From Primula veris (taxonomy: Eukaryota > Streptophyta > Magnoliopsida > Ericales > Primulaceae): 64,000 nt of DNA. A program made the translations under genes and the position numbers. The stretch spans positions 23,496,126 through 23,560,125 of the forward strand of contig OY821747.1 in the NCBI GenBank assembly GCA_963682055.1, given 5' to 3'. The notes below the pieces were generated by a model, which worked only from the letters and a program-made list of their open reading frames with translations, was not told the origin of the DNA and ran no database searches. Within the stretch, counting starts at the first letter, position 1. Every line of letters starts with the position of its first letter. Shown here piece by piece: positions 33,579 through 45,144 of this stretch.

Positions 33579-36500
33579 ATGGCTTGCGTTTCTTACAACT
33601 CTATTGGGATTACTGCGAAGCTGCTAGATAATCATCGTAGGCAGCCAATGAGAACACTATCAAAGTGCTGCGTATTTGGCAATATACCCCACGTTCTCAA
33701 AACACAATGGTCACCCATTTCTAGTCCTAAAAACAATCTATTTCAGCCAGAAGAATGTTCTCGATTTAACAAATACCGTTCCTACTCCACCTTATTCAGC
33801 AGCCTCTCTTCGAACAATGACACTGGTAAGAAAAAATTGACTGACTTGTTAATACAAAGATTGTTAAAACATAAAATTATGTCACTTAATGGAGTTTATG
33901 TTTATTCAAACTAGTTTGGTAATGAAGTCTTTAGGGGTTGTTGAAAAGCTAAGTGTTTGAATAGTTGATTTCTGGGAATGACTATTCTTTGGCATACAAT
34001 TTTTCGATAAATGTTCAACATGGCCATAGGAGTGTTTCTTTCTTGAGAAAAATCTTTTAGGCTGCGTTTGGTGCTAGATATCCGTTTGATAAGATTGTTG
34101 GGAAAGTGATTTGTAACTGGTTTGTAACTAGAGCCATGATTTATAACGAAGAGGTTTTCTTTTCTCTACATATTCTCGTGAAAAATCCTTGCACCAAACG
34201 GAACCTTAGAGTGTTCTGGTAAACCATTTTCTTCTTTTCTGTTGATTGAGTTTATTAGTCTTTTGGATGTTTTGATAAATGAATGAACTTGAGCTATCTT
34301 AAACTTGTAAAAAAATCCTAGGTTCTCAAGAAACAGAACTATAAACATGGTATGTGATACTGGTGTCTTGGTACAATATGAATCTCCATGTCAATTGAAA
34401 AAGTAAGATTATTGACGGAAGTTTGATTTAAATTTAAGTCTTTTGCCTTTGATAAAGGTAATTAATTGAGTCACTAACAAAGGTTCAGGAGTTCTATGGA
34501 ATCCGATTTTAAAAATAAAAAGTTGTAATTGGTAAATGGCCAACATGAAACTTTCCTAGGCAAAATACATCCTTTTTTGCTAAAACTTTATATATATTGT
34601 TTCGTTAATGCTCACTTGCTTTGGCAGAAGAAAAGGTGGTCGTTTTGGTAATTGGGGGAGGGGGAAGGGAACATGCACTCTGTCATGCCCTGAAAAGATC
34701 ACCTTCTTGTGATACCGTTTTTTGCGCCCCAGGAAATGCTGGTATTGCCAGCTCAGCAGACGCAACTTGTATTTCGGATCTTGACATTACCAATAGTTTA
34801 GCTGTGATTTCGTTCTGTGAAAAGAGGGGTGTAGGTTTAGTTGTGATTGGACCAGAAGCTCCACTTGTCGCAGGTCTTGCAAACGATCTTGTCAAGGCTG
34901 GGATTCCTGCTTTTGGCCCTTCGTCACAGGCTGCAGCTTTGGAAGGCTCAAAGAATTTTATGAAGAATTTGTGCGACAAATATGGAATTCCCACTGCCAA
35001 GGTTTGCCCTTTATCTATCATAACTTTATGTGGATGCTATGAAACTTAGCTGCAGTCCTGGAAGCAGCGTGTAGCTGATTCCTTAATCATCATTCTCTAC
35101 TAGATTTGTTGCAATTTGATCTGAGTAATATACATTAAAACTGCATATGCTATTATATCACCCAACCGGCCCAAGTAAATTCCATTAAATCTTTACACCA
35201 TCACCGCCTTAAAAGTAAGTACAAACTTATAGAAACAAATTTCCCTTAAGTCTGGACTAGCTACGTATTGTTATACAAAAACCAATTTTTGAGTTGAAAG
35301 ATCCATGTCGAGGGTTCAGTTTTCATAGTACAAGATGATTTTTTTCTTCTCAAATTCTGACTAAAACTTTATTGCTTGAATGAATCGATTGTACTTTCTG
35401 AACACCTATTAATCTTTACGTTTTTAAATCCCCTGCTTATATAGATAGATAGATATTCATTTATATAGAAAAATCGAGAAATGAAATGAAAGGAAGTGTC
35501 AGGTTTCATTGTCCACCATATTGAATAGAGAGGATAAGGGCTGAAATTTGAAGTTATGGAGTATTATTATGCAGTGGATCCACTTAGGTAATTGTAATCA
35601 AGTAAATAGATAGGCGACTTGTTTAAGGAAGTGGCCTTATGCTGCTTCCTTGTTTGCAGCTAAAATCTTCTCTTCGCTTCCATGTATATTTTTCTTTTGA
35701 TAGTACTATAGTTACAAATCCGGATTCATGCGTGTAGGGAAAGTAGGCATGTACCTGCATCTTTAAAATTCTAAACTAACTTAGAACTCAAGCTACAAAT
35801 ATTGGATGCAACAAGGCATCGTGGGTCCCAAGTTTTGAGCGTATTAGGTTGTAATTAGGTTTTTGGTAGTTTGATTGTATCAGCATTTTTAAAATTTTTA
35901 GGGTTTACCTTATTTATGATTATCATTTTATTTTATATTTTTCTAATTAGATTTTAATTTATCTATCTTCAGATTTTCATGGCTTATTATTGAAAATTTG
36001 AATTTATTTAACAAATGGTTGCTCAACTTGATCGTAGCAATGTAAATCCGTTTTTGGTAAATGAACAGCAAGAAATGTAGCAATTTATGATTCTTTTATG
36101 TATTTTGTTTAATATTATCTGTTCTGTTGTCTGACAAAGCTTAATGATTAGTTTTTTTGGTAAATTTGTTTGGTTGTAGTGAGCTTAATATAGTGCTTGG
36201 GTAAGTTTTACTCCTATTAGATAACTTCCGTTGTGTTTACAATGGGGGAAATTTTTTCTTATGATGGCCTTCAGCCTCTAAAACGTATAATTAACCCTGC
36301 TTATTGATACTCATAAAATGATCCAACAGTTTAACAGAATTGGAGCCTTACAGTAACTTCTACATCTTTTCTACGACAAGCAGGGATACATTTAGCCTTA
36401 TAAGTGAAAGTGCTTTATAAATTCTGCTTTATTTAGTTCATTGTTTTGAGATTTAGTCCTCAAATTTATAGATACTGTGGGTTGTGTAATATCAGGTGAC

Positions 36501-38382
36501 ACTTGATACGATTAAAATCTTTGTTTTTTGAATAAAAGAATTGAGAATGACAATACCAGCATGGAAGTATCACTATGGTGTTACAGCTGAAAGCATAAGT
36601 TGAATTTCATCGAAGTTTGCAACTTTCTTTCTTATTTATTAATCTTGCATGCATGCATTTTACCTCTTATCTGAAAACATAGGTTGAATTTCATCTAAGT
36701 TTGTAACTTCTTTTACTTATTTATTAATTTTGTAATCGCACATAACATTTCTTACCAATGCATATGGTATTGATTTGGTGCAGTACCAAACTTTTACAGA
36801 CCCAACAGCTGCAAAGGAGTACATTAAAAAGCAAGGATCACCTATTGTAATCAAAGCAGATGGATTAGCAGCTGGAAAAGGAGTAGTTGTTGCCATGTCA
36901 CTAGACGAGGCTTACGAAGCTATCGACTCGATGCTTGTCAAAGGAGATTTTGGGTCGGCTGGTTGTCGTGTCATTGTAGAGGAGTTTCTAGAAGGAGAAG
37001 AGGCTTCATTTTTCGCCCTGGTCGATGGGGAGAATGCTATACCCTTAGAATCTGCTCAAGACCATAAAAGGGTTGGTGATGGTGATGTGGGTCCCAATAC
37101 TGGTGGGATGGGAGCTTACTCTCCGGCCCCTATTTTAACAAAAGAACTCGAGTCTTTGGTTATGGACTCTATAATCAATCCAACGGTGAAAGGAATGGCC
37201 CTAGAAGGGTATAAATTTGTTGGGGTTTTATATGCTGGGCTTATGATTGAGAAGGAGTCCGGTTTACCTAAGTTAATAGAGTACAATGTTCGGTTTGGAG
37301 ATCCAGAATGTCAGGTGTGTAATCTTCAACTGTGCAACCTCTAAGTAAACTAAAAGATAATTTTAGTTTGTAGACTTCTAGTGGTACACATAATTTATAC
37401 TGATGTCTATTTTTTGTGCTATTGAGTGGGTTACCACTTCAAGCCGGATTGCTTTTTTATGAAAATCTCGTTTCTTAACAAGTGAAGGGTGTATTGAAGC
37501 CATAGTGTCACTTTTAGAATTTTTCATTTTATCAACTCACGATGAAAAAGAAGCAATTAGTTTTTATTCAAATTGGGACTTTGTTTTGTTCCCACATTCT
37601 TTTCCATCATCTTTCCATCCTGCGCCTAAGTAGTTGAAGGGACCAAGTTTTTGTACAGTACTTCATTGTGGAACTTCCAGAGCCACATAACGACCCTTAT
37701 GTAAATACAAGCTATCTATATAGAACAATTTCATTAAGGTTACGGTTAATGGAAAAAAAATAGCTATTAACACAAGCTTAGTAAACAGCAATGTGTCGGT
37801 TTCATGACTGAACTAGAATCTATGTAATAGCTGTTGCATCATTGTTTGTACTTCCTGTTGTTACATAATACTTCAAAAGGTAGCGCACCATTTTATAGTT
37901 TTAAACGTTCAACTACCCTTGTTAAACAACAGTATAGTAAAAGTACCTTGCCTTTTCCGATATCATATATCATATTTTTTCAGGTGCTGATGGTACGTCT
38001 GGAATCTGATCTGGCTCAAGTTTTACTCGCAGCTTGCAAAGGGGAACTTAAAGGTATGATCTTGAATTGGTCACCTGGATCTGCCATGGTGGTAGTCATG
38101 GCAAGTAAGGGCTACCCTGGGAGCTATGACAAGGGCACTGTGATAAAGGATCTCGAAAAAGCCGAGCAAGTTGGGTCATCTGTCAAGGTTTTTCATGCGG
38201 GAACTGCACTCGACTCTGATGGGAATTTTGTGGCCACAGGTGGACGAGTTTTAGGAGTAACCGCGAAAGGAAGAGACCTTCAAGAGGCTAGGGATAAAGC
38301 TTATGAGGCTGTGGAGGAGATTAATTGGGAAGGAGGGTTCTATCGAAGAGATATTGGTTGGCAGGCACTTCCCCAAAAGTAA
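33579..38382 (+). CDS. PUR2: Phosphoribosylamine-glycine ligase (GARS), plastid form
   Basis: Exons 33579-33825, 34628-35001, 36784-37314, 37984-38382; GT-AG introns and consistent phases give 516 residues. The enzyme joins glycine to 5-phosphoribosylamine using ATP, step 2 of purine synthesis. Residues 1-82 are Ser/Asn/Arg-rich with almost no acid, fitting a plastid transit peptide. The mature enzyme starts near [19 protein letters not shown], with APGNAGI and VVIGPEAPL after it. The ATP-grasp domain follows: [16 protein letters not shown] (K231, K239), [30 protein letters not shown], and [12 protein letters not shown] ending exon 3. Exon 4 is the C-terminal domain ([15 protein letters not shown], then [22 protein letters not shown]). 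All the expected blocks are present. E. coli PurD is about 430 residues; the excess is the transit peptide. Confidence 0.95.
36587..36740. repeat. Tandem duplication of about 75 bp in GARS intron 2
   Basis: GTTGAATTTCATCGAAGTTTG and the following TTATTTATTAATCTTG return about 80 bp later as GTTGAATTTCATCTAAGTTT and TTATTTATTAATTTTG. Lies 45-200 bp before exon 3. Confidence 0.8.
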
Positions 38383-39439
38383 ATTACTTGTGAGTTGTTT
38401 ACGTTTCTGTATTAATTTCTGCAGAAGGTAGCCATCATTGATTCATGACAAATGAAAACTCTCGGTAGAAGTTTCTGCAAATGGGATAAATCCAGGACCA
38501 ATTTTGGGAAAATGAAAATTGAACCATTGTGATCGAGAGTTTTCTAGGTCCAAAAGAAACAAGAAAGTGGTTGGACTATACAAAAATGTCATTTATACTT
38601 ATCTACAGTGGATGTCTTCTGGCGATTTTTTGAAACAATTTTGTTGTGTTGAGATATTTATGAGAATGCTACCAAGAAATATATGAAGATTGTATTGCTA
38701 CTTGGGGTCTTTGAGATCTAGTTTACCTGAAATGCAGTTTTTCTCTCTTTGGTTCGGTATCTAATCAATCATTGTCATGCTTAAGGTAGTTTAGTTGATG
38801 CTAGTATTGTTTATACAGTTTGTTGTGCCGTGAAGGCTATTTATCTCTGTCACAATGTGCAGTAGGCATTGCAGATTAATATCTTTCATTTACAATGGTA
38901 CTTATAATTGCTGGGGGGGAAACAAATGCCAAAATTACATAATACTCTTTCATTTCAATAAACAGGAGTTATGACTGGCTAAAATCTTCAGTTCTTCAGA
39001 ATACTAAATGATGTTCTACTTTTCTTGTTCTTTTATACTCCGATTTGTTTATAAGCTAAGGCTAAAACAAGAAATTTCTATTGGCGTCTCACTCAACAGT
39101 CACCACAGTTAGTTTAGCAAAATATAAAGATAAACACAAGAATAGTTCCAGAACTCTGAAATACCCTTGACATGAACGTATCAGACAAATTCAATCTATA
39201 GAAATTGCTCTCAGGATTCTCATAACTTTAGCTACAGAATCATAGTATTCTTTTCATGATTTAAATATAGAACTTCTCAATCAATATGAGTCAGTGTTGT
39301 AAAAAAACCGTGAAACCGGATTGGACTGCAAGATTCTTAACTGAATTGGCCTGGAAAGAGTTATATGCCTTTGTTTGTTGTTGCACCACTTATGCTTCCT
39401 AAAGCACCTACGACACGATAAAACTGATAGATTAAATAG
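38383..39439. other. GARS 3' region and spacer
   Basis: The first few hundred bases must hold the GARS 3' UTR. AATAAA-like signals are present, but none can be singled out. No other gene. Confidence 0.5.
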
Positions 39440-39736
39440 GAAAGCAGGGTGTCTGACTCTGAGTCAGGCTGACTCAGTCAGAAATTGCCTTTAAAACGCT
39501 CAATTTTATTTTAATTGCCTTTGATTTTTAAAGTCAAAATTATGTAAAACTTACAAATATGAAGATAAACAACAAGCAACACTTTGTATCTATATATTAT
39601 TATATTTACATATACAAAAAACTCATATAATTTTGATTTTTAAAAATTAAAGTCAATTAAAATATAAAAGTGGTTATTTTTTAGCGCAATTTCTGACTCT
39701 GAGTCACCCTGACTCAGAGTCAGGACCCCTGCTTCC
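39440..39736. mobile_element. Mutator-type MITE with 9-bp target duplication
   Basis: 297 bp, flanked by ATTAAATAG at 39431-39439 and 39737-39745. The terminal inverted repeat runs GAAAGCAGGGTGTCTGACTC against GGAAGCAGGGGTCCTGACTC and extends for about 100 bp at lower identity. A 9-bp duplication and long TIRs are the marks of Mutator-like elements. Each TIR contains CTGACTCTGAGTCAG, itself a palindrome, followed by a second CTGACTCA-type copy. No coding capacity. Confidence 0.9.
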
Positions 39737-39920
39737 ATTAAATAGCTGATAAAAATCCAGATAGTAAATAAACAAGTCTTTGATGTCCCCTTTCCTAATT
39801 AATAACCTACTTACTTTGACTATTTTTGACAACTTGAGTTTATTGAAAAATATTTGTATAACTACTAATTAAACGGTAAAACTGTAAAAGGCCAAGTGAT
39901 CTTGGTATGTATCCGCGGAT

Positions 39921-39994
39921 CGTTTATTGATTTTTCCAGTAGAGTTTGATATTCCCTCGTTTATTGATTTTTCCAGTAGAGTTTGATATTCCCT
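39921..39994. repeat. 37-bp perfect tandem duplication
   Basis: The unit starting CGTTTATTGATTTTTCCAGT at 39921 is repeated without change at 39958. A recent local duplication. Confidence 0.95.
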
Positions 39995-40179
39995 CCTTTT
40001 TAGTTGCAACTTGTTTCAAGTATGAGATTCAAGTTTGGAGAAACCTAGTAAGTTTTAGTCCAGAAAATAGGAAAAGGAAAAACTCAAGATAATTAATTGC
40101 TCCATGTGCTAGAATTTGACAGAAACCATGCAACTTAAGAAGTATTCCCTCAGATTTAAAAATATAGAGCCCAGAGGAG

Positions 40180-40511
40180 TGTTAGAGTTATATTATCTCA
40201 TATCGATGCAATATCGATCAAGTCTATGCTTTATAAAGAGTTTTCATCCTTACTTTTATGAGGCTTTTTAATGATAAAGCAATATGGATTTTAATATGCT
40301 ATCAGAGCGGGTCATCGATGTTGTGCCTCACATCCACCCGTTCATTATATCCCTCGTTGGACCCTTAAAATGTCAGGTCACGAGCGAGAGAGAGTGTTAG
40401 AGTTATATTATCTCACATCGATGTATTATCGATCAAGCATTTAGTTTATAAAGAGTTTCCATCATTACTATTACGAGACCTTTTAATGGTAAATAAATAT
40501 GGATTCCAATA
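40180..40511 (+). mobile_element. TRIM (miniature LTR retrotransposon)
   Basis: Two 117-bp direct repeats (40180-40296 and 40395-40511) both start TGTTAGAGTTATATTATCTC. Between them lie 98 bases that begin with TGCTATCAGAGC, close to the initiator-Met-tRNA PBS TGGTATCAGAGC, and end in the purine run CGAGCGAGAGAGAG, a PPT. Flanks AGGAG and ATGAG are a near-match 5-bp duplication. No coding sequence: the whole element is 332 bp and would depend on other elements for movement. Confidence 0.85.
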
Positions 40512-40734
40512 ATGAGCAAGTATTCCCTCCATGTGCTATAAATAGCGAGTCTTGATGGAGCGTAGAAGGTAGACAGAGCTATATAAGAAACTCAATAGAT
40601 TAAATAAATAATGACTCATAGGTACAACTTTTAAACTTAAATTCTCACCATGTATCTATACTAAATTGCATTAACTTTAGGTACCACCTTTTTTTTTAAA
40701 TATATAAACCCTTCTAATTCTGTTTTTTTTGGAT

Positions 40735-41060
40735 TGACGATCTCAACACTCGGTCTCTCTCTTTCACTCTCTACAGTTTTATCTCACCTCTCTCTCCCTA
40801 ATTACCGTCTCTCTCTCCCTAATTACTGTCTCTCTCTCTCTCAAAGGGTGCGATTTTCACCATCTCGATCTCTACCTCTCTCTACGATCTTCACCATCCC
40901 GATATCTTCTAGATTTATCCTTCTTTACATATATATATAAATAAGATTATTTCCATATATATGTATGTAACTCCACCGTCTCGATCTCCACTTCTCTCTA
41001 CGATCTCTTTTAATTAGAGAAACTGCAATTAATTTGGGATTTTTTCATTAGATTTGTTTG
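40735..41060 (+). other. CT-rich leader-like block without a gene
   Basis: Repeated CTCTCTCTCCCTAATTAC and CTCTACGATCT phrases, then a donor-like TTTG|GTGAGT at 41060. It resembles a plant 5' UTR ending in an intron, but no coding exon is found before 45031. It may be the orphaned leader of a displaced gene, or simple-sequence DNA. Confidence 0.3.
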
Positions 41061-41802
41061 GTGAGTAATTCCTTGTATTTTCATAATTTTATAATCCGGC
41101 TCTTATTGGTGTTTGACGTTGTGTGTTATTTCATCAATATTTATGTTTCGTTAATTTCACATGATTATAATTCAGGTATGTTTTTGCTTTTTCGTTGTTT
41201 TTCGTGTATATAATACAATTTGATCTTGTGTATGCATATGTATATGGTGGGTTTTAGTCTTATTTGGCAGTGGCGTTAAACTTACTTTTCAGCTTATATA
41301 ATCATTTTTACGGGTGACCATTTTGTACCGACTTGTAGCAACCGACCGCTTTTCGAACAGAACAAATCAAGTCGCTACCAAAAGTTTGGTATACCGACAT
41401 TACGGTACGGTACAACCGAAGCAATATTTGAAAGTCGGTTCGGTTTCGGTATTCGTTTTGTGAGTTCGGTATGTTACCGATTCAAACCGAAATATTAAAA
41501 TATACTACATAGACAAATAAACTAAAAGACGTATATACACTTAATTATTAACATTGTTATAATATACTTATATTACTTTTTCTAATGAATCCGTTTTTAT
41601 TTTGTTCTTTATTGGTTGTTTGGATTCTCGGAATTTAAGCTTTCTTCACGTAGTAAATAATTAATTTGGAAAATTTTGGGTCTTGTTTGGTAGTGGCTTT
41701 AAGCTGAATTTTTACTTATGTATTTAAGTCTTGTTTGCCTCATTTCAATGCTTGTTAAAGTTTGAATTGGCTTTTTAGAAACTAATTTTAGTAACTAATT
41801 TT

Positions 41803-41888
41803 AGATCCGTAAGCTCAAATTGGTAAAAACGCTTGCACCCAATACCGATGTTGAAGAGGTTGGTGGTTCGAATCCACCTGTGTTTTTT
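41803..41888 (+). mobile_element. tRNA-derived SINE head
   Basis: A Pol III A-box-like AAGCTCAAATTGGTAAA is followed 40 bases on by a perfect B box GGTTCGAATCC. The latter lies in a T-arm with matched stem GGTGG / CCACC. A T run follows. The 5' and 3' ends do not pair as an acceptor stem, so it is not a working tRNA gene. Confidence 0.55.
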
Positions 41889-41914
41889 TAACTTTAAAGT
41901 AAAGTAAATACACT

Positions 41915-42580
41915 TTTGTGCTGGACTATATGCACTTTTATTGAACTTTATGCACTTTCGACTATACTAGATGCACTTTCGACTGAACTAGATGCAATGT
42001 CAGCTGAATTAGATGCACTTTCAACTGAAACAGATGCACTTTAAGCTGAATCAGATGCATTTTTGACAGAACCATATGCACTTTTGGCTGAACCATATGC
42101 ACTTTCAACTGAACCATATGCTCTTTCAGCTGAAGGAGATGATTTTTTGCTGAATCAGATGCAGTTTTGACATAAGTATATGCACTTTTATTGAACTATA
42201 TGCACTTTTATTTGGACTATATTCAATTTTGACTAAACTATATTCATTTTCGACTGCACTATATACACTTTTGACTTAAGTATAAGTAATTTCGACTAAA
42301 TTAGATGCACTTTCAGTTGAAGCAGGTACACTCTTAGCTGAACTATATGCATACTCACTTTTATTGAACTATATTTACTTTCGACTGAATTGTATGCACT
42401 TTCGACGGAACTAGATGTACTATCAACTGAATTGAATGCACTTTCGACTAACTATATGCACTTTCGATTGAACTATATGCACTTTTACTGAACTATATAC
42501 GTTTTTGACTGAACTATATGTATTTTCGACTGAACTATACGTACTTTCGACATAAATAGATGCACTTTCAGCTCATTTAG
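41915..42580. repeat. Diverged 21-bp minisatellite, about 30 units
   Basis: Units read roughly ATGCACTTTCGACTGAACTAT. The A/TGCACTTT core and CTGAA recur every 21 bp with frequent changes and some short units. It begins about 30 bases after the SINE head and gives way to T-rich sequence. Confidence 0.9.
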
Positions 42581-42589
42581 ACTTAAAAA

Positions 42590-42960
42590 GGCACATTTTC
42601 ATGAAAACCCCACTTTTTGTGATTTCTTTCATTTTTTTAATATTTTTTTTAGAAAAAATATGTTTTTTTTATGTTTTTTTTATTTACAAAATACAGTTTT
42701 TGTGTGATATTTTTCATTTTCTCTATTTTTTAAAAAATACATTTTTTGTGTGATATTTTTTATTTTCTCTGATTTTTTAGAAAATACATTTTTTTTCATT
42801 TTTTTATGATTTTTTTTATAAAAATACATTTTTGGTGATTTTTTTATGATTTTTTATAATTTTTTGTTATTTTTTCATTTTTTATAATTTTGTGTGTTTT
42901 TTTTTCTTGATTTTTTTTTTGTTTTATAGAATTTTGTTGTAATTTTATACTATTTTTTTG
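42590..42960. repeat. T-rich low-complexity tract
   Basis: Runs of T broken by ACATTTTTTG, TGTGATATTTTT and TTTTTATGA phrases that recur several times. It looks like the worn end of a simple tandem array. No gene. Confidence 0.8.
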
Positions 42961-44299
42961 GGTTTTTAGAGAAATAAAATATGTCTATTATGTTTTGGAT
43001 TGTATAATGACGTTTTGGTAAATAAAGTAAATAATTAAAAAAGTGTTAACTATGAGTAATGTGAACTTATTGAGGTATTTAGAAAAAATATAAATTGTTA
43101 TGAGTTATTTATAATGAATTTCCTCCAGATTAAACAGATTAGACAGAATTAAGTAGGATTAGACGTTAGACTTAAATATTCAAGCATAGAAACAGACTAT
43201 GCCATTTTAGAACATTGCTTATGAGTAAATAATGCTTGAGCCAAAGACCAGGTGTTCTATTACAATTCTAAAGTAAATGGAGTAATTTTACACACAAACT
43301 TTAATTTCTCACTTTTTTTTTTGTGAGAAACGATGGTACAAACTTGTATGAACACCACAAAATATTGTAGCCGACTACCATATAGAGGAATGAAAAAGAT
43401 GTTCGTTTATTTTTACACAAAATACTACTAGTTGATAAGAGTCTTTAACTTTAATATATACCTTCGTTAAGATATGCACACCTATAAATGATCTTGAAAA
43501 GTTTGATTAAGGGATTGTGACAATGGTCCAGTCCATTAATAAAGCAACCCCTTTAAGAGAAAAACATTTGCTGCTTTTATTTCACATGCTTAAGGCATAA
43601 TCAATTTGTGTCCAAGAAATATTTGCGTTCCTTTAGAAATGTAATAATTGGATTTGTAAGATCATTCACAACATATTTTGTATAAAGACTGTCTATTTTA
43701 CTTTATCAAAATTCTTATTTTCATTTTACATATTATCTATATTATATTTTTTTATAACAGATTATCTAAAATACATATATCTATTTTACAGTTTTCTCTC
43801 CAACATATTTTCTAAGATAAATAATATCTAAATAATTAAAAAGAATACTTAATTGATAAGTATAAAAAAAAATACACCAACTAATTATTTTAATTAAAAG
43901 TTTTTAATTATCATATTTAGCATATGTTAAATGTAATCCACTTATTAAATGTAAACACTAATTATGAAAAGATCAATTAAATTTTGTTCAAATTTTCAAT
44001 GTTTGGGAACATTATGAAAAGTTTCATTTGAACATTTATGTCACGTTTTTATTATGAGGGATATAAATGGAACACTTGATCTCAATAATTTAAAAAATAG
44101 TACTAGTACAGTTCAAATGAAATTAGTTTAAATGGTGAAAATAAACCACTAGCTGATGCATGAAATAAATTCAAATTTACGTTTGTTAAATTTTAAAATT
44201 GGTTTAACAGTTTAACTGAAATTTATGACTATAAGTTTGAATTTATATACTGAGTTGCTTTTGTGGCTGGATTTTGTACAACATTTTTTCTTCATAAAC
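42961..44299. other. Gene-free spacer
   Basis: AT-rich, no coding or repeat signal with clear ends. Confidence 0.5.
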
Positions 44300-44487
44300 G
44301 CATAAACTGTAGATTTAATATACGGTTTGGATCAATTTTCAGAAATTACACATTCAGTCCCTCTCGTCAAAATTACACAGTCAGTCCTTGCATCAAAAAT
44401 TTAGAGCCAGGACCAAAATTGAGTTTTTATGAAATGCAGGGACTGTTCTTCAATTTCTGAAAACAGTAAAACTCATGTTGGTTAATA

Positions 44488-44905
44488 ACCAACCCGTTAA
44501 AAAAAAACACTACAAACCGTAAAATTAATATACGTTTTGTAGTGTAAATGACATTGGATACCATATCCATCAAATGCATCCGACAACACTTTCTCACTTT
44601 TGAATTATTATGAGATGACAACCCTATCCGAAAATGACTACTAAATGCATTATTAAAGTTTGAAAATGACTATACCGTGTGGGGTTTCTGAAATTTAACC
44701 AACCCGTAAAAAAAAACACTACAAACCGTAAAAGTAATCTACGGTTTGTAGTTTAAATGACATTGGATACCATATCCATCAAATGCATCCGACAACATTT
44801 TCTCACTTTTGAATTATTATGAGATAACAAACCTATCCGAAAATGACTTCTCAATGCATTATTAAAGTTTGAAAATGACTACACCTTGTGGGGTTTATGA
44901 ATTAT
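44488..44905. repeat. 210-bp tandem duplication near the MULE 5' end
   Basis: Two units (from 44488 and 44698) start ACCAACCCG, then an A run, then CACTACAAACCGTAAAA, and share CATTGGATACCATATCCATC throughout. Each begins with a hairpin (CAAACCGTA...TACG(G/T)TTTG) like the one in the MULE ends. Confidence 0.9.
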
Positions 44906-44908
44906 GTG

Positions 44909-44915
44909 TATAAAT
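44909..44915 (+). promoter_or_regulatory. TATA box of the MULE
   Basis: TATAAAT in the context ATGTGTATAAATATGAC, about 120 bp before the ATG at 45031. The A/C-rich leader between them (AAACACAAACAGTCAC, TTCTTTCTCCC) looks like a plant 5' UTR. Confidence 0.5.
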
Positions 44916-45030
44916 ATGACTCATTTGTGCCAATTCTAACAATCTCAAAAATCAAACACAAACAGTCACTTGAATCTCTTCAAAAATACTTCTTTCTCCC
45001 AAAAAAAATATAAACAAACACTTTTCAAAA

Positions 45031-45144
45031 ATGAATTACGACTATGGTTATGACAACAACCAATGGAATTACAACAATGCTGATTCATCCAGTGGCTCAA
45101 ACGATGAGCTAACTGACTATACAAAGCATTTTGAAGAGAGATAA
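45031..45144 (+). pseudogene. Putative N-terminal stub of the MULE protein
   Basis: 37 codons rich in Asn, Tyr, Asp and Ser (MNYDYGYDNNQWNYNN and so on), ending FEER and a stop where Sirevirus gag sequence begins at about 45131-45144. I do not recognise this sequence by itself. The assignment rests on its place behind the promoter and in line with the transposase part at 57374. Confidence 0.4.

Noticed and set aside
40735..40940. 68-codon frame in the CT-rich block
   Set aside because: Ser/Leu-rich translation of simple CT sequence; more like leader or microsatellite DNA.
41803..41888. Working tRNA gene
   Set aside because: B box and T-arm are good, but the acceptor ends do not pair and the anticodon arm is not convincing; SINE head preferred.
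41920..42580. CRISPR-like array
   Set aside because: Units are contiguous 21-bp repeats without spacers, and this is plant nuclear DNA.
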